This document shows, in pieces, positions 1 to 8,351 of a DNA stretch of 46,798 bases. The stretch covers positions 1 to 46,798 of the forward strand of contig NZ_JAPDDR010000022.1 in NCBI RefSeq assembly GCF_025950095.1, in the 5' to 3' direction. The DNA comes from Luteolibacter rhizosphaerae. GTDB taxonomy: Bacteria > Verrucomicrobiota > Verrucomicrobiia > Verrucomicrobiales > Akkermansiaceae. Positions within the stretch are counted from its first letter, which is position 1, and every line of letters starts with the position of its first letter. The notes below the pieces were generated by a model. It saw only the letters and a list, made by a program, of their open reading frames with translations. It ran no database searches and was not told the DNA's origin. A program made the position numbers and the translations under genes.

Positions 1-81
1 TGGGTACTGGAGGACCGGAACACGTTCGTGTTGAGACGGGTCAAACCGGCGAAGTCGGTGCTGAAAAAGCCGAAGGCTTAA
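1..81 (+). CDS. C-terminal end of an unidentified protein (partial)
   Basis: The first bases of the window are open in frame 1 and end with TAA at 79-81. The 26 visible residues are basic at the end ('SVLKKPKA'). No domain can be recognised from so little sequence. The gene would converge on the RND permease gene, with a dispersed repeat between them. Its reality is inferred from the open frame and from the repeat lying directly after the stop, as it also does after the GMC-GH13 gene. Confidence 0.45.
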   Translation, partial: WVLEDRNTFVLRRVKPAKSVLKKPKA

Positions 82-93
82 CCTGACGCGCAT

Positions 94-195
94 GCCCAAA
101 GGGGCGGCAATGAGAAAGCCCAGGGTAGGGAGCAAAGCGACGCAACCCTGGGTACACCGCCAAGAATGATTGGTGCCCTGAAGGGGCACAAGGAG
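94..195 (+). repeat. Dispersed hairpin-rich repeat, copy A
   Basis: About 100 bases are closely similar to the reverse complement of 15561-15667. Shared blocks include 'CCCAAAGGGGCG', 'AGCCCAGGGTA', 'GCGACGCAACCCT' and 'CCAAGAATGATTGGTGCCCTG'-type ends. The copy can fold into small hairpins: CCCAGGGT with ACCCTGGG, and GTGCCC with GGGCAC. Both copies lie between convergent genes. It may be a REP-like element or serve as a bidirectional terminator; the role is inference. Confidence 0.8.
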
Positions 196-268
196 CCTGC
201 CCCCCCCACCAATCAATTCCCGCATCTCAACAACCCCCGCCCGGGCCACCACCCCTCCGACCACACTT

Positions 269-302
269 CATTCGAAAATTCGACATTCGTCATTCGTCAT
301 TC
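269..302. repeat. Short imperfect tandem repeat of CATTCGN
   Basis: Five degenerate 7-8 base units of the form CATTCG(A/T) or AATTCGA stand directly before the 3' end of the RND permease gene. No gene is visible between 82 and 306; the stretch holds only this repeat and repeat copy A. Confidence 0.6.
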
Positions 303-306
303 CCTC

Positions 307-3300
307 TCAAACCGCGTGCACCTCCACCCCCTCTGATTGCTCGTCCACCTTCCTCTCCCGCCTCCGCTTCAATCTCTCCCTCCACCCGTCGAACATCAAA
401 TAAACCACCGGCGTCGTGAACAAGGTCAGCATCTGACTCAGCGCCAAACCACCCACGATCGCATACCCCAGCGGCTGCCTCAGTTCCGACCCATCCCCAT
501 GACCCAAGGCCAAGGGAATCCCCCCGATCATCGCCGCCAGCGTTGTCATCAGGATTGGTCTGAACCGCTTCAGGCACGCCTCGAAGATCGCTTCATCCGC
601 CGCCATCCCTCGATCCCTCTCCGCCTCGATCGCGAAGTCGATCATCATGATCGCGTTCTTCTTCACGATCCCGATCAAGAGGAGGATACCAATGATTGCG
701 ATCACCCCGATGTCATACCCGAAAGCCCAGAGGGTCACCAAGGCCCCCAAGCCGGCCGAAGGCAAGGTCGAGAGAATCGTCAATGGATGAATATAACTTT
801 CATACAGCATCCCGAGGATGATGTAGATCGCGATGATCGCCGCCGCGATCAGATAGGGCTGGCTCCGCAGCGAATCCTGGAAGGCCTGCGCCGTGCCTTG
901 GAAGCTGCCGGTGATCGTCGGCGGCAGCCCCATGTCCGCATTCGCCTTCTCCACCGCCGCCACCGCATCACCCAGCGCCACGTTCGGAGCCAGGTTGAAG
1001 GAGATGGTCACCGAGGGATACTGCCCGAGGTGGTTCACCGAAAGCGGCTTGTTCACCCCGGTATTGAAGGTCACCAGCGAAGACAGCGGCACCTGTCCGC
1101 CGGTCGTCGGTGATGTAAGGAAGATCCGGTCGAAGGTGGAAGGGTCCTTCTGCAGTTCCGGCGGCACCTCGATGATCACCTTATACTGGCTCACCTGGGT
1201 ATAGAACTGCGTCACCTGCCGTTCGCCGAAGGCGTTGTAGAGCGCCGCGTTGATCGCCTGCGCCGGGATGCCGAAGCGGCTCGCCGCCTGACGATCGATG
1301 TCCACGCTCAGGGCTGGGGCGGATGACTCCTGGTCGGAAGTCACGTCCCGCAGCTCGGGCAGCTCTTTCATCTTCTCCATCACCCGGGGTGCCCAAGAGT
1401 TCAGCTCGTCCATGTCGGCATCGCGCAGCGCATACTGGAACTGCGTCTTGGACATCATCCCGCCCACGTTCAGGTCCTGCTGGGCTTGAAAGAACATCGT
1501 GATTCCCGGCACATGCGCCGTCGCCTTGCGCAGGCGGTCCATCACCACGTTGACCGGATCGCGCTGGTCGCGTTCTTTCAGCGTGATGAAGTAGCGGCTG
1601 GCATTCATCGCGCCGCCCCCGCGACCGCCGGATCCCACGCGATTCTGTAGCCCCTGCACCGCCGGGTCGTTCTTGATGATCTCGCCGATCTCCTGCGTCT
1701 TCGCGAACATCGCCTCGTAAGAGATGTCCGGCGCCGCCTCCGCCGTCGCATTCATCATCCCGGTGTCCTGCGAGGGGAAGAAGCCCTTCGGCATCTTCAT
1801 GAAGACGAAACCCGTAAGGGCGATCGTGACCACCAGTGAGAACAGGGTCGACTTGCGGTGACGCATCACGAAGTGCAGCGCGCCTTCGTAGACCTTCTCC
1901 AGCCTACCGAAGAAGCCCTCTAGCATCCGGTCGAGCAGAGCCCGCGGCGAGTTGCCGGTCGGCGAATTGTGGTGCCGCAGGAAGCGCGAGCACATCATCG
2001 GCACGAAGGTCAGCGAGACAAAGCCGGAAACGAGAACGGCGGTCGTCACCGTCACCGCGAACTCGCGGAACAGGCGGCCCACGATGCCGCCCATCAGCAG
2101 TACCGGGATGAAGACCGCGATCAGCGAGAAGGTGATCGATAGAATCGTGAAACCGATCTCGCCCGCACCTTTCAGCGCCGCATCCATCGGCTTCATCCCG
2201 TCCTCGATGTGCCGGTAAATGTTCTCCAGCATCACGATCGCATCATCGATCACGAAGCCCACCGAGATGGTCAGCGCCATCAACGAAAGGTTGTTCAGGC
2301 TGAAGCCCAGCACGTACATGATCGCGAAGGTCGCGATGATCGAGATCGGCACCACCGCACTGGCGATCAGCGTCGCCCGCAGGTTCCGTAGGAAGGCGAA
2401 CACCACGATGGTCACCAGCACCACGGTCAGGACAAGGTGGAGCTCCACTTCTTCCACCGAGGCACGGATCGTGCGGCTGCGATCGCTGAGCAGGTCGATC
2501 GACATCGCCGGCGGCATCGAGGCCCGCAGTTGCGGCAGCAGCTCGTTCACGCTCTTGATCGTGTCGATCACGTTGGCATCCGCCTCCTTGCGGATGATGA
2601 TGCCGACCCCGGGCATGTTGTTGACCAAGGCTCCGGAGCGGATCTGCTCGGGCGCGTCCACGGCCACGCCCACGTCGCGGACCCTCACCGGTGCGCCATT
2701 GCGATAGGCCAGGATCAGATCGTTATAGGGCTCTGCCTTGAGGAGCTGGTCGTTGGCGTAGATCGAGAGGCTCTGCTTTGGTCCGTTGATGCTGCCCTTC
2801 GGCGAGTTGATGGTGGCCGAGGCGATTACCCCGCGGACGTCGTCCAAGCTCATGCCCAGCGCCGCGAGCTTGGCGGGATCCACTCGCACGCGTACCGCCG
2901 GCTTCTGCTCGCCCATCACATCGACCTGCGCCACGCCGCCGAGTTGGGAGATCTGCTGCGCCACCACGTTCGCCGCATAGTCGCTCACCTGCGTCAGCGG
3001 CAGGACATCGGAAGTCAGGCTCAGCAGCAGGATCGGCGCATCCGCCGGGTTCACCTTCCGGTAGTTGGGCGGGCTCGGCAGATTCGTCGGCAGTTGTCCT
3101 GCCGCCGCGCTGATCGCGGACTGCACCTCCTGCGCCGCCGCATCGATGTTCTTGTCCAGGTCGAACTGGATCGTGATCTGGACGTTGCCCAGACCGCTGT
3201 TGGAGGTCATCTGCGTGACCCCGGGGATCAACGCAAGCTGGTTCTCCAGCGGGGTCGCCACCGAGGAGGCCATCGTCTCGGGGCTGGCTCCCGGCAAGTT

Positions 3301-3447
3301 CGCGGAAACTTGGATAGTCGGGAACTCGACCTGCGGTAGCGGCGCGACCGGCAGCAGCGGAAAGCTCACCACACCCACCAGCATGATAGCGATGGTCATG
3401 AGGGCCGTGGCGATCGGCCGCTTGATAAAGGGGGCGGAGAGATTCAT
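307..3447 (-). CDS. RND multidrug efflux permease, MdtB/MdtC-like (HAE1 family)
   Basis: This is an inner-membrane proton-driven drug exporter of 1046 residues, the usual size for the hydrophobe/amphiphile RND family. It starts 'MNLSAPFIKRPIATALM', the classic first helix. Further family blocks are 'LPGASPETMASSVATPLE', 'YRKVNPADAP' and the helix-4 motif 'GFVIDDAIVMLENI', whose two aspartates belong to the proton relay. The N-terminal wording (ASSVATPLE, NPADAP) is closer to MdtB/MdtC than to AcrB. The gene overlaps the adaptor gene by four bases, so the two are co-translated. No outer-membrane channel gene is present, so TolC-like partners must lie elsewhere. Substrates cannot be read from sequence. 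The family is very sure, the subfamily probable. Confidence 0.96.
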   Translation of the reverse strand: MNLSAPFIKRPIATALMTIAIMLVGVVSFPLLPVAPLPQVEFPTIQVSANLPGASPETMASSVATPLENQLALIPGVTQMTSNSGLGNVQITIQFDLDKNIDAAAQEVQSAISAAAGQLPTNLPSPPNYRKVNPADAPILLLSLTSDVLPLTQVSDYAANVVAQQISQLGGVAQVDVMGEQKPAVRVRVDPAKLAALGMSLDDVRGVIASATINSPKGSINGPKQSLSIYANDQLLKAEPYNDLILAYRNGAPVRVRDVGVAVDAPEQIRSGALVNNMPGVGIIIRKEADANVIDTIKSVNELLPQLRASMPPAMSIDLLSDRSRTIRASVEEVELHLVLTVVLVTIVVFAFLRNLRATLIASAVVPISIIATFAIMYVLGFSLNNLSLMALTISVGFVIDDAIVMLENIYRHIEDGMKPMDAALKGAGEIGFTILSITFSLIAVFIPVLLMGGIVGRLFREFAVTVTTAVLVSGFVSLTFVPMMCSRFLRHHNSPTGNSPRALLDRMLEGFFGRLEKVYEGALHFVMRHRKSTLFSLVVTIALTGFVFMKMPKGFFPSQDTGMMNATAEAAPDISYEAMFAKTQEIGEIIKNDPAVQGLQNRVGSGGRGGGAMNASRYFITLKERDQRDPVNVVMDRLRKATAHVPGITMFFQAQQDLNVGGMMSKTQFQYALRDADMDELNSWAPRVMEKMKELPELRDVTSDQESSAPALSVDIDRQAASRFGIPAQAINAALYNAFGERQVTQFYTQVSQYKVIIEVPPELQKDPSTFDRIFLTSPTTGGQVPLSSLVTFNTGVNKPLSVNHLGQYPSVTISFNLAPNVALGDAVAAVEKANADMGLPPTITGSFQGTAQAFQDSLRSQPYLIAAAIIAIYIILGMLYESYIHPLTILSTLPSAGLGALVTLWAFGYDIGVIAIIGILLLIGIVKKNAIMMIDFAIEAERDRGMAADEAIFEACLKRFRPILMTTLAAMIGGIPLALGHGDGSELRQPLGYAIVGGLALSQMLTLFTTPVVYLMFDGWRERLKRRRERKVDEQSEGVEVHAV

Positions 3448-4574
3448 GACGCTGCCTTTTGTTCGCTGACCTTCGCACCGGGCTTCAGCTTGCTCTGCCC
3501 GTCTCTAACAACCCGGTCACCCGGCGACAGGCCCTCCTCGATCACGGTCATGCCTTCCAGCTCCATGCCCGGCTTCACCTGCCGGACTTCCACGGTTTCG
3601 TCCGGCTTCAGCAGATAGGCGAAAGGACCGTTCAAGCCCGGTTGCACCACTTCGGTGGGAACCACCACGGCATCGCTCTTGGTCTCCACCAGCACCTTGG
3701 CGGACACGTATTGCCCGGGCCACAGGGTATAATCCTTGTTCGGGAAGGTGGCCTTCAGCCGCAGCGTGCCGGTGCTGTTGTCGATCTGGTTGTCCACCAG
3801 TTCCAGGCTGCCCTCGTCCAGCAGCTTGCCGCTATCGTCCTCGGCCTGCACCCGCAGTGCTGCCGCTCCCGGCTTCATGTGTGGGCGCAATGCATCCAGA
3901 TGTCGCTGCGGCAGCGTGAAGATCACCGAGATCGGTTGGAGCTGGGTCAGCACTACCAATCCCTCGGCCTGTCCCGCCGTGACCACATTGCCCTTGTCCA
4001 CCATCCGGACGCCGGTGCGTCCGGAGATCGGGGCCCGCACCGTCGTGAAATCCAGATCGAGCTGCGCCGCGTCGATTGCCGCTTGGTCCGCCTGCACCAG
4101 TGCCTCAAGCTGCCCGGCGGCCGCTTCCGATTGGTCGAGCACCTGACGGCTCACCGCGTTCTCTTTCACCAGCGCCTGCGAGCGTGCCAAAGTGGCCGCG
4201 GCACTGGCGAGCTGCGCTTCGTCCTGCGCCTTCTTCGCTCTCGCTTGAGCCAGCACCGACTCATAGGGGCGGGCATCGATCCGCGCTAGCACGTCGCCTT
4301 CCTTCACCATCGCGCCCTCGGTGAAGTCCACGCTTTCCAAAGTCCCTCCCACCCGCGGCCGAACCGTCACCGTATTGGACGCCTGCACCGTCCCGAGACC
4401 CTCCAGCCACACCGGCACGTCTTGCTTGGCCACCTCCGTCAGCACCACCGGCACGGTCTGCGGTCCCTTCGGCCCCTTGTTGGCCGATGCAGCGAGCGAA
4501 TTCGCTCGCGCCTTCCAAACCAATAGACACGTGACGGAGAGGACCAGCATCAGGATCCAGGAGAACTTCTTCAT
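3444..4574 (-). CDS. RND efflux periplasmic adaptor (membrane fusion protein)
   Basis: This 376-residue AcrA/MdtA-type adaptor links the RND permease to an outer-membrane channel. An N-terminal hydrophobic segment (about residues 5-22) acts as signal or anchor. The cysteine there follows V-T, a poor lipobox, so a lipoprotein is unlikely. The order is a barrel-sandwich half ('TVTVRPRVGGTLESV', 'EGDVLARID'), an alpha-helical hairpin rich in Ala/Gln (about 95-165), the second lipoyl half ('FTTVRAPISGRTG'), a beta barrel and a membrane-proximal domain. It is first in the pump operon, overlaps the permease gene by four bases, and is divergent from the two-component genes 156 bases away, which probably control it. 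Confidence 0.95.
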   Translation of the reverse strand: MKKFSWILMLVLSVTCLLVWKARANSLAASANKGPKGPQTVPVVLTEVAKQDVPVWLEGLGTVQASNTVTVRPRVGGTLESVDFTEGAMVKEGDVLARIDARPYESVLAQARAKKAQDEAQLASAAATLARSQALVKENAVSRQVLDQSEAAAGQLEALVQADQAAIDAAQLDLDFTTVRAPISGRTGVRMVDKGNVVTAGQAEGLVVLTQLQPISVIFTLPQRHLDALRPHMKPGAAALRVQAEDDSGKLLDEGSLELVDNQIDNSTGTLRLKATFPNKDYTLWPGQYVSAKVLVETKSDAVVVPTEVVQPGLNGPFAYLLKPDETVEVRQVKPGMELEGMTVIEEGLSPGDRVVRDGQSKLKPGAKVSEQKAAS

Positions 4575-4635
4575 GGCGAGGGGGCATCCCTACCACGGAA
4601 AGCGCTCCCATGCGTGTCGGCGACCCGCTTTTATC

Positions 4636-4680
4636 GTCGCGAATTGTCGCGACTCCCGGTCTGCCGACACACTTTGCGAC
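4636..4680. promoter_or_regulatory. Candidate response-regulator operator between pump and two-component genes
   Basis: Two direct copies of GTCGCGA sit ten bases apart (4636-4642 and 4646-4652), and an inverted copy of the GTCGC core (GCGAC) lies at 4676-4680. Direct repeats one helical turn apart are the usual binding pattern of OmpR-family dimers. The boxes lie in the only shared control region of the divergent operons. Binding by the regulator at 4731 is inferred, not shown. Confidence 0.4.
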
Positions 4681-4730
4681 AAATTTTTCCCCGCTCCCCG
4701 CCGCTTAGCTGCCATCTTCTGCCTGACCTC

Positions 4731-5456
4731 ATGGAAGAGCTCCCGCACATCGCGGTGGTCGATGACCACCAGGAGATCCGCCAGTTGCTCGTCCGCTACC
4801 TCGGCCAGCACGGCTACGCCGTCAGCGAGGCCGCCAGCGCCCAAGAGTTCCGCAACCAGCTCGATGCCGGCCTATGCCCTCATTTGGTCGTACTGGACAT
4901 CATGATGCCACATGAAGACGGCCTCTCCCTCTGCCGCCACCTCAGGGCTACAAGTTCGTTACCCGTAATCTTCCTCACCGCCATGGCCGAGGACACCGAC
5001 CGTATCGTCGGCCTCGAACTCGGCGCCGACGACTACCTCGTCAAACCCTTCAATCCCCGCGAGCTCCTCGCCCGCATCCGCGCCGTCCTCCGCCGCTCCA
5101 ACAATCCGCAAGCCCAGGAAGACAATACTCCCAAGACCGAGCGCCTCCGCTTCGGTGACAAGATCTTCGACCTCACCCGCCACGAAGTAACCGGTAGCGA
5201 CGGCGTCGCCGTCCCCCTCAGCACCTCCGAGTTCCGCCTGCTCTGCGTCTTCCTCGAACACCCGGGCAAAGTCCTGAGCCGCGACGCATTGCTGGAACTG
5301 ACGAGCGGCCGCGAAGCCGACGTGTGGGACCGCAGTATCGACAACCAAGTCAGCCGCCTGCGCCGGAAGGTCGAGGAAGACCCCAAGAATCCCGTGCTGA
5401 TCAAGACCTACTGGGGCGACGGCTACTGCTTCACGGGAAAGGTGAGTCCGGCATGA
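4731..5456 (+). CDS. OmpR-family response regulator
   Basis: A receiver domain (residues about 6-118) has the acidic pocket 'VVDDHQ', the phospho-acceptor D56 in 'VVLDIMMPHEDG' and the conserved lysine in 'YLVKPFNP'. A winged-helix DNA-binding domain follows, with 'RLLCVFLEHPGKVLSRDALLE'-type wording and a C-terminal 'KTYWGDGYCF' wing. It has 241 residues, normal for OmpR/PhoB. The frame is open upstream to 4614, but the ATG at 4731 lies directly before the receiver fold and gives normal length. The histidine kinase gene overlaps its stop as ATGA, so the two are a cognate pair. Probable targets are the divergent pump genes. Confidence 0.95.
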   Translation: MEELPHIAVVDDHQEIRQLLVRYLGQHGYAVSEAASAQEFRNQLDAGLCPHLVVLDIMMPHEDGLSLCRHLRATSSLPVIFLTAMAEDTDRIVGLELGADDYLVKPFNPRELLARIRAVLRRSNNPQAQEDNTPKTERLRFGDKIFDLTRHEVTGSDGVAVPLSTSEFRLLCVFLEHPGKVLSRDALLELTSGREADVWDRSIDNQVSRLRRKVEEDPKNPVLIKTYWGDGYCFTGKVSPA

Positions 5457-6817
5457 AGCGCTTCTGGATGCGAAGCCTGACCGGGCAATGGGTCACGCTG
5501 GTGCTCCTGGCACTGGCGGTCTCACAGCTGCTGTTCTTCGCGATCTACCGCGGCGACCAGATGCGAACGGTATTCCTGCTCCGGCGCGACGAGTTCCTCT
5601 CTCGTGCCGCCTCGGTGTCCCGTCTTCTCGACTCGGCGGAGCCCAACCTACATCCGGGGATTCTCAATGCGGCGAACACCGTTGCGGTGCGCTATTGGCT
5701 GGGTGAGAAACCCGCAAACGATCCTATCGAATGGGAGAAAGCGGCCCGCGAGAGCCTGATGGAGTCCTCGCGTCCGCCGCGGCTCGAGGATCTTCCGGTA
5801 ATCGAGGGTGTGAAATGGGAAGAGCTGACGACTGAAGAATGGAAGGGCGAGTCACAGGCACACTTGCTCCATCTCCCGGACTGGAACGGTTTCGGCCTCA
5901 CGACGAAGACCAAGGAGGGCTCGTGGCTGCACGCGGTGTACGCCAAGCCGGGGGCTCCGGTGGGTCCGCCTGGGAGCTACTATGTTTCGATGGTGATCAC
6001 GGCGGTGGCGATTTGCTTCGTGACCGCGCTGGTGGCGCGAAGAGTGGGTCGACCGCTGGGGCGCCTGAGCGATGCGGCGGAGAAGCTGGGGCGCGGTGAG
6101 GAAACTCCGCCGCTGCCGGAAGAGGGGGCGGACGACGTGCGGCGCACGGCGGTGGCGTTCAACCGGATGCAGTCACGGCTGAAACTCTATGTGGAGGACC
6201 GGACGCGGATGATGGCGGCGATCAGCCATGATCTGCGGACGCCGATCACGTCGCTGAGGTTGCAGGCGGAGTTTGTGAGTGATGCGGAGACGCGCGACAA
6301 ACTTGTAACCACGCTGGACGAGATGAAGGAGATCACGGAGGCGAGTCTGGCGTTTGCAAGGGAAGATGCTGTTTTGGAAGCTACTCGTAATGTGGATGTT
6401 ATGGCTCTTTTGGAGAGTTTGTGCGAGGATCTTTCGCAGTTGGGGTGGGAGGTGAGGTTCACGGGAGGGGAGGCGCTGGCGTGGCGGTGCCGGCCGGATT
6501 CGCTGCGGAGAGCGCTGAGGAATTTAATCGAGAACGCGGTGCGCTATGGCGGTGCCGCGGCGGTCAGTTCGGAGCGGGGGAGTTCCGAGTTGAAGATCCA
6601 CATCGACGACGAGGGGCCGGGGATTCCTGCGGCGGAGCAGGAGAAGGTGTTCATTCCCTTCGTGCGGCTGGAGAGCTCGCGGAACCGGAGTACAGGTGGA
6701 ACAGGTTTGGGTCTGGCGATCGCGCGGACGATCGTGCGGAACCACGGGGGAGATATCTCGCTGCAGAACCGGAGCCCGAAGGGGCTGCGAGCGACGATCC
6801 GCCTGCCGCTCGACTAG
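5453..6817 (+). CDS. EnvZ-like sensor histidine kinase
   Basis: This 454-residue inner-membrane kinase has transmembrane helices near residues 13-32 and 178-198 flanking a periplasmic sensor of about 145 residues. A HAMP segment ('GRPLGRLSDAAEKLGRG') follows, then the dimerisation/phospho-acceptor domain with H259 in 'ISHDLRTPITSLR'. The ATPase domain shows the N box 'NLIENAVRYGG', G1 'DDEGPGIP' and G2 'GGTGLGLAI'. It should autophosphorylate and pass phosphate to the regulator upstream, whose stop it overlaps (ATGA at 5453). The open frame begins earlier, but this ATG starts the first helix. The signal sensed is unknown; control of drug efflux is inferred from position. Confidence 0.94.
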   Translation: MKRFWMRSLTGQWVTLVLLALAVSQLLFFAIYRGDQMRTVFLLRRDEFLSRAASVSRLLDSAEPNLHPGILNAANTVAVRYWLGEKPANDPIEWEKAARESLMESSRPPRLEDLPVIEGVKWEELTTEEWKGESQAHLLHLPDWNGFGLTTKTKEGSWLHAVYAKPGAPVGPPGSYYVSMVITAVAICFVTALVARRVGRPLGRLSDAAEKLGRGEETPPLPEEGADDVRRTAVAFNRMQSRLKLYVEDRTRMMAAISHDLRTPITSLRLQAEFVSDAETRDKLVTTLDEMKEITEASLAFAREDAVLEATRNVDVMALLESLCEDLSQLGWEVRFTGGEALAWRCRPDSLRRALRNLIENAVRYGGAAAVSSERGSSELKIHIDDEGPGIPAAEQEKVFIPFVRLESSRNRSTGGTGLGLAIARTIVRNHGGDISLQNRSPKGLRATIRLPLD

Positions 6818-6835
6818 AGAGCGCATCCGGCCTGC

Positions 6836-6881
6836 GACCGCCCGTTTCTTCAGGTGGACCTGAAGGGGGAGGCGGGCGGTC
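6836..6881 (+). terminator. Long hairpin after the histidine kinase gene
   Basis: The outer stem pairs GACCGCCCG (6836-6844) with CGGGCGGTC (6873-6881), and an inner stem pairs CTTCAGGT with ACCTGAAG around 6848-6865. It begins 19 bases after the kinase stop. There is no T-run, so it is terminator-like rather than a proven intrinsic terminator. The rest of 6882-7169 holds no supported gene and must carry the sigma-factor promoter. Confidence 0.5.
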
Positions 6882-7169
6882 GAGGCGGGGAGGGGGATGT
6901 GCTATGGGAAAAGGTACCCGAAACTCTCCGGACTGCCTGGGAGGGGGAGCGCGTCAGGCTCCGGCCTAGAGGCCGAGGTCCGGCGCGAAACGATCCGGAG
7001 GTTTCGGGGCGATGAGTTAGCTTTTCGCTGTGTCATGAGCTTGAGAAGCAAACCGGCATCTACGGGGTATTGGCGAGGGAAACGGGGATCTTATGCGGAG
7101 TCGTGTCTTTTTTTGCGACCGTTTTTGCGCCCGCGCTTGACGGGCTTCCGGCGAGTCGCGATCAAACTG

Positions 7170-7805
7170 ATGATGAATGAGGGTTTGAAGACCTCGGAAA
7201 CCCAGTTGCGCACTCTCAAGACGCGAGGGTCGGACGGCGACTGGGAGGGTTTTTACCGGAAATATGCCGGGGTGATCCTTAGCTTCTGCAAGAAACAAGG
7301 ATTAGATGACTTCTCCGCCCGGGACGTGTTACAGGAATCGATGATCCTGTTGATGCGGAAGTTACCGGGCTTCACCTATTCGGAGAGCAAGGGCCGCTTC
7401 CGCAACTGGCTGCTGACGCTGGTTTACGGGAAGGTCCGCGACGCACGGCGGCGCCTGATCCGCAGGGCGGAACAACCGTGGCAGGAATCGCCCTTGTCCG
7501 GGGAGGCTGCTTCGGCGTCCGTTGGCGAGGATCTGGCCGAAGACGAGGTGGAGAGTGCGTGGAGGATGACGCTTCTCGAAGAGGGGCTGAAGCGACTGAA
7601 GCGTAACCCGAGGATCAAGTCGGAGACGATGGAAGTCTTCGAGGCTTGCGTGATCCACAACATGACCATCCCGGCGGTTGCGGCGAAATTCCAGTTGGAG
7701 GAGAATAATATCTATCAGATCAAGAACCGGCTGATCCGGAAGTTACGCGAGGAGATCGAAGATCTGGAACAGAACCAAGCACTCCCAACCCCAGGTTCCG
7801 TATGA
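7170..7805 (+). CDS. ECF-like sigma-70 family RNA polymerase sigma factor
   Basis: This 211-residue protein has sigma region 2 around 25-90 ('WEGFYRKYAGVILSFCKKQG', 'DVLQESMILLMRKLPGF', 'FRNWLLTLVYGKVRDARRR') and a region 4 helix-turn-helix near 165-200 ('TIPAVAAKFQLEENNIYQI'). Region 3 is absent, as in ECF factors. The start is one of two adjacent ATGs at 7170 and 7173; the frame is open to 6897, but the upstream residues look non-coding. The FHA gene overlaps the stop by four bases, and a Ser/Thr kinase follows. No anti-sigma gene is adjacent, which fits the known class of ECF factors controlled by kinase phosphorylation (for example EcfP with PknT). That mode is inferred here. Confidence 0.88.
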   Translation: MMNEGLKTSETQLRTLKTRGSDGDWEGFYRKYAGVILSFCKKQGLDDFSARDVLQESMILLMRKLPGFTYSESKGRFRNWLLTLVYGKVRDARRRLIRRAEQPWQESPLSGEAASASVGEDLAEDEVESAWRMTLLEEGLKRLKRNPRIKSETMEVFEACVIHNMTIPAVAAKFQLEENNIYQIKNRLIRKLREEIEDLEQNQALPTPGSV

Positions 7806-8275
7806 GCGAGCTCGATTTTCAGAAGCGGATTCAAGAGGTGGCCGAGACCGTCGAGATCACGCTGAACGAACCGGACGGCCTATTGGAGCAACTGCGGGCC
7901 TTGGACGGGTTGCTGGCTTCGCTGCCAGAGGGCCCCACGGAGCCGTCTTTAATTTTCCGCGATCCGAACGGGAGCATCCAGGTCCGCGGGATCGGCGAGG
8001 GGCTGGTTTTCGGTCGCGCGCCGGAATGCGAGGTGGCGTTCCCCGGTTACCGGGAGATCAGCAAACGGCATTTCGAGATCAAGCCGCTGGAGTCCGACTA
8101 CGTCCTGCGCGATCTCGGCTCGACCAATGGAACCTTCGTGAACTTCGATTCCGCTCCGGTGGACCGGAGATTGTTGATCGACGGGGATCTGATCCGGGTA
8201 GCGGCGTTCCGCTTGGCCTTCATCCGCGCCCAAACCACTGATGCGGCCGAGCCCGAACCCGAAACATCCCCCTGA
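7802..8275 (+). CDS. Small FHA-domain protein
   Basis: This 157-residue soluble protein has a helical N-terminus (about 1-45) and one forkhead-associated domain (about 55-140). The FHA core is visible: 'VFGRAPECEVAF', the conserved S/H pair in 'ISKRHFEI', and 'DLGSTNGTFVN'. FHA domains bind phosphothreonine, so this is a probable reader of phosphorylation by the kinase encoded next. The ATG overlaps the sigma-factor stop, implying coupled translation. It may bridge the sigma factor and the kinase, which is inference from gene order. The 76-base gap to the kinase gene holds nothing recognisable. Confidence 0.9.
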   Translation: MSELDFQKRIQEVAETVEITLNEPDGLLEQLRALDGLLASLPEGPTEPSLIFRDPNGSIQVRGIGEGLVFGRAPECEVAFPGYREISKRHFEIKPLESDYVLRDLGSTNGTFVNFDSAPVDRRLLIDGDLIRVAAFRLAFIRAQTTDAAEPEPETSP

Positions 8276-8351
8276 AATCGGGGGCTGGAAGAAGGCTGGA
8301 TGAACCAGTTCGATTGGCCCAGTATCGAATCCGCCCAGTGCCCGGTGTGTT

